Positions 44,168 to 52,901 of a DNA stretch of 64,000 bases are shown piece by piece (the stretch's first letter is position 1; the number at the start of each line of letters is the position of its first letter). The position numbers were made by a program, and so were the translations under genes. Origin of the DNA: DTU013 sp964490975 (GTDB lineage Bacteria > Bacillota > Clostridia > Acetivibrionales > DTU013); contig CAZBEQ010000007.1 of NCBI GenBank assembly GCA_964490975.1, forward strand, positions 31,657-95,656, given 5' to 3'. The notes under the pieces were generated by a model, which saw only the letters and a program-made list of their open reading frames with translations, had not been told where the DNA came from and ran no database searches.

Positions 44168-44728
44168 TCAACTGCGTACCAATATGTATTGCCGTTCCAT
44201 AAACTCAAAATGATCCTCAATACTATAGGTTTTCAAATCAATTACAGTATCCAGATTATGATTTCTTTCTTCTTCTTCTTCATTAGCCCAGCAGGTATAT
44301 ATCTCAAATTCTTCACTTTCAAATATGTTTCGGCGTATATAGTTTAACAGCTCATTGATACATTTTAAATTTGCTTTATAATGTTCAATGTCCCAGTTTT
44401 TTATCTTTTCATTAAGAATAAAGCTCCCCCAGCTTGCCGAAAGCTGATATATATAGGGATTTTTGAACTGTGCTTTTATTCCTTTATTCCACTCCTCCAA
44501 ATCCCGTATGTGAATTCCCGCTGCATCTTCATATGTATCATATTCCTCTGTCTCATCTTCTTTGAACTTTGATAAATCTATGATCTGCTCAAGCGGAACT
44601 GAACCTTTCGGTAACATAACTGACTTAAATTTGATTACCTTTGGCGGCTCTCCCACTTTTGGTTTTTCACCTCCAAAGCTACCTGTCGGCAATTCTTTAT
44701 TTGCAGCAATATAATGAAACATACTCAT
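44168..44728 (-). CDS. Hypothetical protein, no recognised family
   Basis: The product is 186 aa, acidic and soluble, with no signal or membrane segment. Features: a Pro/Lys/Gly-rich start (GGEKPKVGEPPKV), a very acidic run (KFKEDETEEYDTYED), aromatic helices (NPYIYQLSASWGSFI) and an EEEEE cluster near 150. Its acidic character and position near a mobile-element remnant recall immunity proteins or toxin antidotes, but that is guesswork. Gene 5' end lies in AT-rich DNA. Confidence 0.6.
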   Translation of the reverse strand: MSMFHYIAANKELPTGSFGGEKPKVGEPPKVIKFKSVMLPKGSVPLEQIIDLSKFKEDETEEYDTYEDAAGIHIRDLEEWNKGIKAQFKNPYIYQLSASWGSFILNEKIKNWDIEHYKANLKCINELLNYIRRNIFESEEFEIYTCWANEEEEERNHNLDTVIDLKTYSIEDHFEFMERQYILVRS

Positions 44729-45104
44729 AAAATTAACCCCATATCAAATTATTTTTATTGTCAAAATAACTTCCATATTTCAGTGGATGTAGTTCCGAAT
44801 AATAATATCGGCAACTTGTTCTGGACTGATTTTCGATACATCCACTTTATATGTATTCAGAGGTATATAATGCCTCCGCTTGTCAAGACAGTATTTTCGA
44901 TTTTTTAAGTTAGGTTCTTCTCTCTTGATATTTGCATATTGCAAAATTTAAGCACATAGTTGGCGGAGGTCAAGGGCGAGCGGTTTTTGCTCATTCATCG
45001 AAGACCCTTGACATCCCTGACGATACATCCTTTTGTCCCCGGTCTGTTACAGCAGACCGGCTGCCATCCGGCGAGGACAGAGTTTGGGACAGAGTCCCAA
45101 GGTT

Positions 45105-45467
45105 TTATCCTACGGCAGGTAGCAGCTCACTGTCTCCAAAGTGATATTCGGCAGGTGTCATGTAATTCAAGGACTGGTGCGGTCTTTTGTTGTTGTAATG
45201 CTCAATATATTCCTGGATCATTTTTCGGAGCTGATGTCAGGTTTCGTATTCTTCCAGATAAAGCTTCTCCCATTTGAATGAACGGAAGAACCGCTCGATC
45301 CTGTGATTATCCAAAGCCCTGCCTTTCCCATCCATTGATATTTTTATGTGGTTATCCTTTAAAAGGCTTACGTATTCTTCATTCGTAAACTGCGAACCTT
45401 GATCCAAATTCATGATCTCAGGTCTCTTCCTGGCTGATAGGAACAGGCTTATAATAAAGGCTCGTTC
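45105..45467 (-). pseudogene. IS3-family transposase remnant (integrase core end)
   Basis: Minus-strand translation gives LSARKRPEIMNLDQGSQFTN, then DNHIKISMDGKGRALDN, ERFFRSFKWEKLY, an in-frame TGA, and NNKRPHQSLNYMTPAEY. This is the C-terminal part of an IS3/IS150 rve integrase with the DQGSQFT Asp and the downstream Glu region. The 5' half is missing. Sequence at 44940-45100 is probably the adjacent IS end; no gene is seen there. Confidence 0.85.
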
Positions 45468-45514
45468 TGTTTAAACTCAATAGTTCAGCTTGCTTGCTGA
45501 TACTGAGTTTTTTG

Positions 45515-47050
45515 TTATTCCCACTCAATTGTCGCCGGCGGCTTTGAAGTGATATCGTAAACGATCCTGTTTATATGCTTGACTTCATTAACTATCCTGT
45601 TCGAAACCCTTTCTAGAACATCATAAGGTATCCTCGCCCAGTCTGCAGTCATAAAGTCGGTAGTGGTCACAGCCCTCAGCGCCAGTGTGTAGTCATAGGT
45701 ACGTTCATCACCCATGACTCCAACACTCCTCATTCCTGTAAGCACCGTGAAATACTGATTCAATGTTCTGTCAAGGCCCGCATTGGCTATCTCGCTTCTG
45801 AAAACATGGTCCGAATCCCTGAGAATCTCAAGTTTTTCCTTCGTGATATCACCAATTATTCGTATTGCGAGACCAGGTCCCGGAAATGGCTGACGCCATA
45901 CGATTTCACCTGGGATATTGAGCTCCTCTCCGACCTTTCTTACTTCGTCCTTGAAAAGATTCCTGAGCGGTTCAATTATCTCCTTGAAATCAACATAATC
46001 CGGCAGTCCTCCAACATTGTGATGACTTTTTATAACTGCAGCATCGCCAAGCCCACTTTCAATAACATCCGGATAAATGGTGCCCTGCACAAGGTAATCG
46101 ACCCTGCCAATTTTTTTCGCTTCCTCTTCAAATACTCTGATGAACTCCTCACCTATTATCTTACGCTTTGTCTCCGGGTCAGCAACTCCGGCAAGCCTGT
46201 TCAAAAACCTTTCACTGGCATCTACTCTGATTAGGTTGATATCGTATTTCTCTCTGAAAACCTGTTCTACCTGGTCCGCTTCATATTTTCTCAGCAGGCC
46301 ATGATCAACAAAAATACATGTAAGCTGGCTTCCCACAGCTTCGTTCATCAGTACCGCTGCCACTGAGGAATCAACTCCTCCGGATAACGCGCATAACACC
46401 TTGCCGCTTCCGACCTTGCTTCTTATTGCTCCTACAGACTGCTTGACGAAGGATGACATAACCCAATCGCCTCTGCAACCGCAGATATCATACAGGAAGT
46501 TTCTCAAAACCTCCTTGCCCCTTGGAGTGTGCAGTACTTCCGGGTGGAATTGGACCGCATAAAGCTTCCGGCTGTAGTCCTCCATCGCAGCTGTCGGACA
46601 TGATGGTGAATGAGCAGTCCTGACAAAGCCTTGGGGCATGCCTTTTACATAATATGTATGGCTCATCCAGCAGGTCGTGCATTCTTCTATTCCTCTGAAT
46701 AGACCACTTTCCGTCTGCAGCTCAATATCCATTTTACCGTATTCACGGCTGTCTGCCCTTTCCACTTCGCCGCCAAGCAGCTTGCTCATCAGCTGCATCC
46801 CATAACATATCCCCAGTACCGGGATGCCCAGCTCAAAAACACCTGCGTCACACATCGGCGCACTGGGATCAAGGACGGATGCCGGCCCTCCGGTAAATAT
46901 GATACCCTTGGGCTCCAATTTCTTAATTGTTTCCAAAGAGGTATTGTAAGGTACTACTTCACAATATACGTTAGCTTCCCTTACACGTCTTGCTATTAAT
47001 TGATTGTACTGCCCGCCGAAATCGAGCACCAGTACCAGTTCGTTATTCAT
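45515..47050 (-). CDS. guaA: GMP synthase (glutamine-hydrolysing)
   Basis: The product is 511 aa. Class I glutamine amidotransferase (1-195) with catalytic Cys in GICYGMQLM and His/Glu in AVQFHPEV; ATP-pyrophosphatase P-loop LSGGVDSSVAA; C-terminal dimer domain ending KPPATIEWE. It converts XMP to GMP. AGGAGC lies 9 nt upstream of the ATG. Confidence 0.98.
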   Translation of the reverse strand: MNNELVLVLDFGGQYNQLIARRVREANVYCEVVPYNTSLETIKKLEPKGIIFTGGPASVLDPSAPMCDAGVFELGIPVLGICYGMQLMSKLLGGEVERADSREYGKMDIELQTESGLFRGIEECTTCWMSHTYYVKGMPQGFVRTAHSPSCPTAAMEDYSRKLYAVQFHPEVLHTPRGKEVLRNFLYDICGCRGDWVMSSFVKQSVGAIRSKVGSGKVLCALSGGVDSSVAAVLMNEAVGSQLTCIFVDHGLLRKYEADQVEQVFREKYDINLIRVDASERFLNRLAGVADPETKRKIIGEEFIRVFEEEAKKIGRVDYLVQGTIYPDVIESGLGDAAVIKSHHNVGGLPDYVDFKEIIEPLRNLFKDEVRKVGEELNIPGEIVWRQPFPGPGLAIRIIGDITKEKLEILRDSDHVFRSEIANAGLDRTLNQYFTVLTGMRSVGVMGDERTYDYTLALRAVTTTDFMTADWARIPYDVLERVSNRIVNEVKHINRIVYDITSKPPATIEWE

Positions 47051-47146
47051 ATTCTATAGCTCCTGTTCATTCAGTGACTTAATGTAAGATATATTTTATA
47101 GTTCTCGTCCATTCTTTTCTTTATTCATATCCCAGGGTCCATCCAG

Positions 47147-47212
47147 AGCTCCAATCAAAAGCTCCAGTCCAAAGCTCGAATCAAAAGCTCCAGTCCAAAG
47201 CTCCAGTCCACC
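47147..47212. repeat. Short tandem repeats upstream of guaA
   Basis: Alternating AGCTCCAGTCCA and AGCTCCAATCAA words repeat about six times in the region between guaA and the 41-bp array. Nothing else is seen in 47051-47349 apart from A/T-rich DNA. Confidence 0.7.
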
Positions 47213-47349
47213 ATTTTTGATAATAATTGGCTACTACCAGCACATTGGTTAATTAGCTCAAACTTCAAATTTGTAAACTACAGTTTTTTGCTTATTATAT
47301 CCAAGTCGAGATACGTTGTAAATAGAAAAAGAAATCCATTATACTGCAA

Positions 47350-47431
47350 ACGCGATCCGCCCGTTGGTCAAAATTGCAAGTATAGGGCAAACGCGATCTG
47401 CCCGTTGGTCAAAATTGCAAGTATAGGGCAA
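47350..47431 (-). repeat. 41-bp tandem repeat, two copies
   Basis: Copies at 47350-47390 and 47391-47431 differ by one base. On the minus strand the unit has TTGCCCTATACTTGC then AATTTTGACCAACGGG, parallel to the core of the array at 24371. It has the same 41-bp period. Confidence 0.85.
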
Positions 47432-47530
47432 ATATAGGTTACATAACTCTGTAACCTATGACATTATCATGTTAAAAAGCTATTAGCACTCAGTTCTTAA
47501 GTCAAATTCTGGCCTCTATTTGAAATTTTG

Positions 47531-47672
47531 GCCACGGTAATTTTGGTCATGTTAATTGGGGCCACGGTAATTTTGGTCATGTTAATTGGGGCCACGGTAA
47601 TTTTGGTCATGTTAATTGGGGCCACGGTAATTTGGGCCATGTTAATTGGGGCCACGGTAATTTGGGCCATGT
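47531..47672 (-). repeat. 30-bp tandem array, four copies plus a partial
   Basis: Units start at 47531, 47561, 47591, 47621 and 47651. On the minus strand each encodes MTKITVAPIN in an open frame (47497-47691). It lacks a convincing ribosome-binding site and I treat it as repeat DNA. Confidence 0.9.
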
Positions 47673-47716
47673 TATAAGTACCTTCTATCATGAATATATG
47701 TATACCTTCAAGTTAA

Positions 47717-48913
47717 CTATCGTAATCCTTTCAATGCTGAACCGTTGAGATAATCAAATAGCCGACCCTGATATCTGCCTTCTTGTTGCATTTTTTCAAC
47801 AATCATATCGTGAATCTTCCACCAGCTCGTGTTCCAGTTGCAGAAAAGCGTCCTGTCAGCCGGTGCCCTGCCAATTAGCCGCTGAACAACGATTTCCGGG
47901 TTAAGGTATTCCAGAAATGATATCGTCCTTTCGATGAATTCATCCATCTGAAGCGGTTTAAAAGCATTTGCTTTATAAAGCTCACCCAATACTGTGTTTT
48001 CAAGGACATATAGCGAATGACATTTCACCTGGTCTATTCCAAGCGAAGAAAGCAGCTTAGCGCCTTCGACAACGTCGAAGATGTCATCCATGGGTATGTC
48101 GGTTATCATGTGAGCGCATATCCCAAGGCCATTGCTCTTGATCCGAAGTACAGCATCGATAAATTCTGCAAGCCCATGACGTCTGTTAAGCCAGCGCAGC
48201 GTGGCTGGATTTATGGACTGCAGCCCTAATTCTATTTCTATGTCTACGCCCTTTGCTTCCTTCAGCTGCCTGAGGAATTTGATCCGCTTATCGTCGATAC
48301 AATCAGGCCTCGTTGAAATGTAAAGAGCGACCACACTATCGGCACAGGCCTCCTCCATCGATCGGCAAAATATATCGAATGGAAGGTATGTATTTGAATA
48401 GTTTTGAAAGTATGCGATAAATTTATCGGCTCCGTATTTATCTCCGATATATCGGCGATTGCCTTCCAGCTGGCTTCTAACGCTTATATCCGGAGAGAGC
48501 ATTTCAAATCCAGCGCCCTCATCACCACAGAAAATACAACCACCAGTTCCGGCTGCCGTTGCTCCTGTACTGTTTACCTTCCCGGCTGTCGCACGTTCCT
48601 CGGCCCCGGCCATGCCCACTGCTCCTGCTTCGGCCCCGGTTCCACCTGTCCCTACTCCCGAGCTGGTTCCTGCTCTCGCTCCTGCTCTCACTCCTGCTTC
48701 GGTCCCGGCCATGCCCACTGCTCCTGCTTCGGCCCCGGCCATGCCCACTGCTCCTGCTTCGGCCCCGGCCATGCCCACTGCTCCTGCTTCGGCCCCGGCT
48801 ATAACCTTGGTACCAGTCCTGTTCGGGCAGGTCGAGCACAGGTTTACAGGCAGCTTGTATACCTTTGAGCCATATTTGTTTTTCAGATAATCGGAAAACT
48901 TATTGTAAATCAT
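47717..48913 (-). CDS. TIGR01212/YtqA-type radical SAM protein with repeat insert
   Basis: The product is 398 aa versus about 310 in relatives. N-terminal KVYKLPVNLCSTCPNRTG holds the first cluster cysteine (Cys29; Cys26 is nearby). The CxxC pair is Cys126/Cys129 in GGCIFCGDEGAGF. In relatives these are about 12 residues apart; here about 85 Gly/Ala-rich residues, mostly decapeptides GAEAGAVGMA, lie between them. The rest (IAYFQNYSNTYLP, RPDCI, ELGLQS, HMITDIPMD, KCHSLYVLENT) is normal. In vivo function is unknown for the family. The insert is coded by a 30-bp repeat and the frame is intact. Confidence 0.9.
   Translation of the reverse strand: MIYNKFSDYLKNKYGSKVYKLPVNLCSTCPNRTGTKVIAGAEAGAVGMAGAEAGAVGMAGAEAGAVGMAGTEAGVRAGARAGTSSGVGTGGTGAEAGAVGMAGAEERATAGKVNSTGATAAGTGGCIFCGDEGAGFEMLSPDISVRSQLEGNRRYIGDKYGADKFIAYFQNYSNTYLPFDIFCRSMEEACADSVVALYISTRPDCIDDKRIKFLRQLKEAKGVDIEIELGLQSINPATLRWLNRRHGLAEFIDAVLRIKSNGLGICAHMITDIPMDDIFDVVEGAKLLSSLGIDQVKCHSLYVLENTVLGELYKANAFKPLQMDEFIERTISFLEYLNPEIVVQRLIGRAPADRTLFCNWNTSWWKIHDMIVEKMQQEGRYQGRLFDYLNGSALKGLR
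48590..48800 (-). repeat. 30-bp coding minisatellite in the radical SAM gene
   Basis: Plus-strand units GGCCCCGGCCATGCCCACT plus GCTCCTGCTTC repeat about four to five times, with degenerate copies between. It is GC-rich compared with the rest of the gene. Confidence 0.9.
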
Positions 48914-48939
48914 ATTAGCATCCTTAAATTAATCCAAAT

Positions 48940-49205
48940 TTCGGGACAATGAACCTGTCCGAGACCACTGAAAAAGCCACTTTTTTTCTGCAAATTGATA
49001 CTTGAAATCCGCATGACTTCGTTGGCATTTTTCCATAAATGGTACTTTTTCAGTTGCTCAACCTGTCACCTATCCTCTTGTCCCACCTGGCCCTTTATCA
49101 CACCGGCGTATCCTTATCCTACATCTGTCAAAATTCCGGGACAAGGGACCTATCCCCATGTCCCACCTGTCCCCTATCCCACCTGTCGCCTTGTCCCACG
49201 TCCCT
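48940..49205. repeat. GGGAC/GTCCC-rich dispersed repeats and inverted pair
   Basis: An inverted pair, ACTGAAAAAG near 48968 and CTTTTTCAGT near 49044, brackets about 65 bp. Next to it are many CTGTCCC, TTGTCCCACC and GGGACAAGG words up to 49200. No gene is seen in 48914-49297. Confidence 0.65.
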
Positions 49206-49297
49206 AAATCAAACGGGAACGGGATTCATTATCCGCTGGCCGGCATATTTTAGCCTGCCGTATCGGAACACTGCCTCCCGTCCCCCTCATTCAAAGC

Positions 49298-50396
49298 TTA
49301 CTTCGCTGCAAGGAATGCATCAATGAATTTATCAAGGTCGCCATCCATCACAGCGTTTACATCACCCATCTCATAATTTGTCCTGTGATCCTTCACCAGT
49401 GTGTATGGGCAGAATACATATGACCTTATCTGGCTCCCCCAGGCAATATCCATCTGTATGCCCTTCAGATCTTCTATCTTCTCCTTCTGTTCACGTTCCT
49501 TCAAGTCCATCAGCTTTGACTTTAACATCTTCATTGCTGTATCCTTGTTCTGGAACTGCGATCTTTCAGTCTGGCACGATGTTACCACACCGGTGGGAAT
49601 GTGTGTTATTCGAACAGCAGAATCTGTTTTGTTGATATGCTGTCCTCCTGCGCCGCTTGACCTGTAGGTGTCTATCCTCAGATCAGCCGGATTGATATCG
49701 ACCTGTATATCATCATCCAGTTCCGGCATCACATCGACCGAAGCAAATGAGGTATGCCTTCTGCCCGAAGCATCAAACGGCGATATCCTGACAAGCCGGT
49801 GTACTCCCTTTTCTGAGCGGAGATAGCCATAGGCATTCTCTCCAATAATGTTTATCGTGACACTCTTTATCCCGGCTTCATCACCGTCAAGATAGTCCAG
49901 CGTCTTTACGGTAAAATCGTGCGCCTCAGCCCATCGTGTGTACATCCTGTACAGCATCTGTACCCAATCCTGCGCTTCGGTACCACCTGCACCAGCATGC
50001 ATCGTAATTATGGCATTGTTCTTGTCATATGGCTTGGTCAGCAGCGTTTCAAGTCTGAGCTTTTCATGAGTTTCCTGCAGCCTTTTCAACTCTTCTCCGA
50101 CTTCAGGGACAACCGCTGCATCCTGCTCCTCAATGCCAAGCTCGTTCAGCGTCCTTAGATCCTCCAGATCAGCTGCCAGCCTTTCATAACATTCGACCTT
50201 TGTTTTAAGCCCTTTTGTTTTTTGCAGTATTTTCTGAGAATTCTCCATATCATCCCAGAATCCTGGTTCCGCCGCCTTGTTTTCCAGTTCCTCTATCTCG
50301 GCCTTCAACCTGGCGATGTCAAAGTGAAGCCCCCATTTCGACGATAGCATTGCCCAGGCTTTCAATTTCCAGTTTGTACTGTTCCAGTTCAAGCAT
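49298..50396 (-). CDS. prfB: Peptide chain release factor 2 (programmed +1 frameshift)
   Basis: The product is about 365 aa. The gene starts at ATG 50396 (GGGAG upstream) and reads 25 codons to an in-frame TGA at 50319-50321. The slip site CTTTGAC preceded by GGGGG is the standard autoregulatory frameshift site; +1 shifting continues into DIARLKAEIEELE and on. The SPF-type codon-recognition loop reads RISPFDASGRRHTSF and the catalytic GGQ is in SSGAGGQHINKTDS. It ends translation at UGA and UAA. Confidence 0.97.
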
Positions 50397-50468
50397 CTTA
50401 ATCAACTCCCTTAAAAATTAGATTTTAAAACTTCAGTTGTAGAAAAGTTTCTTGCCTTGTTGCGTTTG

Positions 50469-51041
50469 TTATTTTTTGTTCAAATATATGATGGAATCGG
50501 CAATGGATCTCATTGTAGTCCTCTCATCCATGCTTCTTTTCCTGATCATCTCATATGCATCCTTCTCACTAAAGCCTTGCTCCATTAGTATCGCCTTGGC
50601 ACGATCCACCTGTTTTCTGCCCTCATAACTCTCAGTCATCTTTTTTAGCCTGTCATTAATATCTAGCAGCCTCCGGTAACTCATTACAGCCATATTGACT
50701 GTGTGCAGAAGCATATCACGATTTATCGGTTTCGGGCAAAAGCTTAAGGTCTTTGAGTTCTCAATTATAGAGCAAACAATGGTATCACTATATTCACCCA
50801 GCAGTATGCCGGCACAGAGCATCTCATCATCTACAGTTTCCAGTGTAGTCCTTGCCTCACTCAGCTGCATGCCTGAATCAACTACCATGAAGTCAGGGTG
50901 GAAGTTTCTTACCAGCCGCAATAGTGAAACAGGGTCGCTGCAATGCTCCAGAAAAATGTATCCGCTTGGATTCAAAATATTGCGAACAGCAATGTGTACG
51001 GAATTCGAAACAGCTGCAACAACGTATTTTTCACCTGCCAT
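50469..51041 (-). CDS. ANTAR-domain response regulator
   Basis: The product is 190 aa. A pseudo-receiver domain (about 5-120; Asp in DFMVVDSGM) is followed by a coiled coil and an ANTAR RNA-binding domain (about 130-185: KQVDRAKAILMEQGFSEKDAYEMIRKRSMDERTT is the family pattern, here split by no gap). ANTAR proteins bind paired hairpins to prevent termination. I prefer ATG 51041 (AAAGGGCGG upstream); another ATG is at 51062. A 9-bp inverted repeat covers its ribosome-binding region. Confidence 0.88.
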   Translation of the reverse strand: MAGEKYVVAAVSNSVHIAVRNILNPSGYIFLEHCSDPVSLLRLVRNFHPDFMVVDSGMQLSEARTTLETVDDEMLCAGILLGEYSDTIVCSIIENSKTLSFCPKPINRDMLLHTVNMAVMSYRRLLDINDRLKKMTESYEGRKQVDRAKAILMEQGFSEKDAYEMIRKRSMDERTTMRSIADSIIYLNKK

Positions 51042-51050
51042 ATATTTTAA

Positions 51051-51089
51051 CCGCCCTTTCATGCTAATACTATAGCAAAAAAAGGGCGG
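51051..51089 (-). promoter_or_regulatory. Leader hairpin overlapping the ANTAR gene ribosome-binding site
   Basis: CCGCCCTTT and AAAGGGCGG (51051-51059 and 51081-51089) can pair, hiding the probable ribosome-binding sequence. The loop carries TATAGT, which could also be a -10 box; if so, the hairpin would not be transcribed whole. Confidence 0.45.
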
Positions 51090-51113
51090 CAATAAAAGGT
51101 ATTTTTTGTTTGG

Positions 51114-52667
51114 TTATGATTTTGAATCAACAATAATGCCCAACTGCTCACACATATCATTAATTTCCTTTATTGAGCCATTGATAGCTTGTATCTGTTC
51201 ATTGTCGTTTTCTACTGTAGCAAGTATCTCCTCAATAGAGGCTGCATTTTCTTCTGATAGGCTGGCCATGTTCTCTATCTGCCTTTGTACCTGCAGGAAT
51301 TTCTCTATCAAACTTTCTATACGTCCCATACCATTATTGATATCGCTGTCTGTTTTATCAAAGGAGTCCCTTATATCTCTAAAATACTCTGATATATCAG
51401 AAACCAGTTTTTTACCTTCACCTGTAGCAGTCTCGCCCTGTCTAACCTTTTCCTGGACCTCATTTGATTTGTTAAAAAGCGCTGTCGTGACTAAATTAAT
51501 ATCACTCACTATCACAGTACTTTGCTCAGCAAGCTTTCTCACTTCTTCGGCAACTACTGCAAATCCCTTGCCCTGCTCTCCGGCTCGAGCCGACTCTATC
51601 GCAGCATTAAGGGATAGAAGGTTTGTCTGGCTGGCGATGTGCTTTATGCCTTCCAGAAGAGTATTGACACGCTCCATGCTGGATCGAAGGTCATTGACAT
51701 TTATGGAAGCTGTGCCTATCGCCTCTTTGATTATATCCATCTGACCATTGACTTGTTCTATCTTGTTCCAGCCGTCATCGACTTTTTCGCTCGTTTCACT
51801 TGATTTTTCTGATATATTTCTGGTAAGCACTTTTGTTTCGTTTGCGTTATCCAGCGAGCCGACCATTACCTCGTTCATACTGTAAATGTCTGCTGCCTCC
51901 GACTGTATAGCCTTGGCCATCTCCTGCATTGTCGTCATAATATTGTGGCTTGATTCGCTTACCATCTCCATATTTGAGTCGATTTGCCGCACATTATTTG
52001 TAAGGACTAAGGTACTTTTTTCTATCTTTTCAAAGGTATTCTGCAGTTTCTCAAACAGCTGCACAGACCTTTGCTCCTTTTCTCCGGCTTCATCGACAAG
52101 ATTTCTGCCCCATGATGTGAGAAAGTACAGTATGAGGCCAATGCCGTTGAGCAGTATCATTATTGTAATAAAGTTCTGCACTGCCGCACCCGGTCCGACA
52201 ATATTTCCGGGCTTTTTTAAATATGCAAGAGTTAGCAATACATCAAGTACTCCAACATGTATCAATATGTTTTCCTTTTTAAAATACAGTGCCGATAGAG
52301 CTACTGTGGTCAGGATAATGTAGTGGTTATCTATTACATACTTGTCCATATATAGCATTGCGATTATCACTACCGCGGGGATTAAAGAAAAGAACAAACC
52401 CTTCAGGTACCCTTTGACAGGCAGGAAGTAATTGGCAACTGCAAGCAGCATAACAACAGCGCCTAGTACCGCAATTACCGACCCACGTTCGATACCCTGC
52501 AGCAACATTGCCTTACCTACAAGAAGAACTACCAATAGTGCTAATATCAAAAGACTTACTTTATGGACACGCTTGATATTGTATGTGTCCTGGTTTTTTA
52601 GCTTTCCTTCTGAATTCAGTTTTGCTGACGTTTGACCCGGAAATATTGCTTTTGTGCTTCTACTCAT
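51114..52667 (-). CDS. Methyl-accepting chemotaxis protein with six membrane helices
   Basis: The product is 517 aa. Six hydrophobic helices fill residues about 30-185 without a large outside domain, so sensing would be in or near the membrane. There is no evident HAMP. A long coiled coil carries the MCP hairpin tip ESARAGEQGKGFAVVAEEV, which contacts CheA/CheW. It may serve pilus-type motility, since a pilus cluster is in the window; no che genes are present here. ATG 52667 follows GGAGGG; a longer frame to 52724 has none. Confidence 0.92.
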   Translation of the reverse strand: MSRSTKAIFPGQTSAKLNSEGKLKNQDTYNIKRVHKVSLLILALLVVLLVGKAMLLQGIERGSVIAVLGAVVMLLAVANYFLPVKGYLKGLFFSLIPAVVIIAMLYMDKYVIDNHYIILTTVALSALYFKKENILIHVGVLDVLLTLAYLKKPGNIVGPGAAVQNFITIMILLNGIGLILYFLTSWGRNLVDEAGEKEQRSVQLFEKLQNTFEKIEKSTLVLTNNVRQIDSNMEMVSESSHNIMTTMQEMAKAIQSEAADIYSMNEVMVGSLDNANETKVLTRNISEKSSETSEKVDDGWNKIEQVNGQMDIIKEAIGTASINVNDLRSSMERVNTLLEGIKHIASQTNLLSLNAAIESARAGEQGKGFAVVAEEVRKLAEQSTVIVSDINLVTTALFNKSNEVQEKVRQGETATGEGKKLVSDISEYFRDIRDSFDKTDSDINNGMGRIESLIEKFLQVQRQIENMASLSEENAASIEEILATVENDNEQIQAINGSIKEINDMCEQLGIIVDSKS

Positions 52668-52825
52668 ATGTAGTTCCCTCCGTAGTAATTTTTTATAACA
52701 CTTCAGTTCAAAGCCCCCCACCAAGTTTATTTAGTCTGAAGGTTAAAATACGCAAGGAGTGGGGAGCCTCTATTGCCGAGTTATATAAATTATATCACCA
52801 GTGAGCGTTTATTAAAATCATAAAA

Positions 52826-52901
52826 AATCAAGGGGGACGGGGGTTTTTGATTATCATTTAGCAAGCTAAATGATAATCAAAAACCCCCGTCCCCCTTGAT
52901 T
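52826..52901. repeat. 37-bp perfect inverted repeat (giant hairpin)
   Basis: Arms 52826-52862 and 52865-52901 are exact reverse complements with a 2-nt loop (AA). They contain GGGGGACGGGGGTTTTT. The right arm reaches into the stop codon of the aminotransferase gene. It can end transcription of that gene and of anything from the left, but is far longer than a normal terminator. Confidence 0.95.

Noticed and set aside
47531..47672. CRISPR or small repeat-protein gene
   Set aside because: Direct head-to-tail repeats without spacers; no ribosome-binding site for the frame.
49298..50396. Broken prfB gene
   Set aside because: The in-frame TGA is in the standard CTTTGAC slip context with a GGGGG upstream, so it is programmed frameshifting, not damage.
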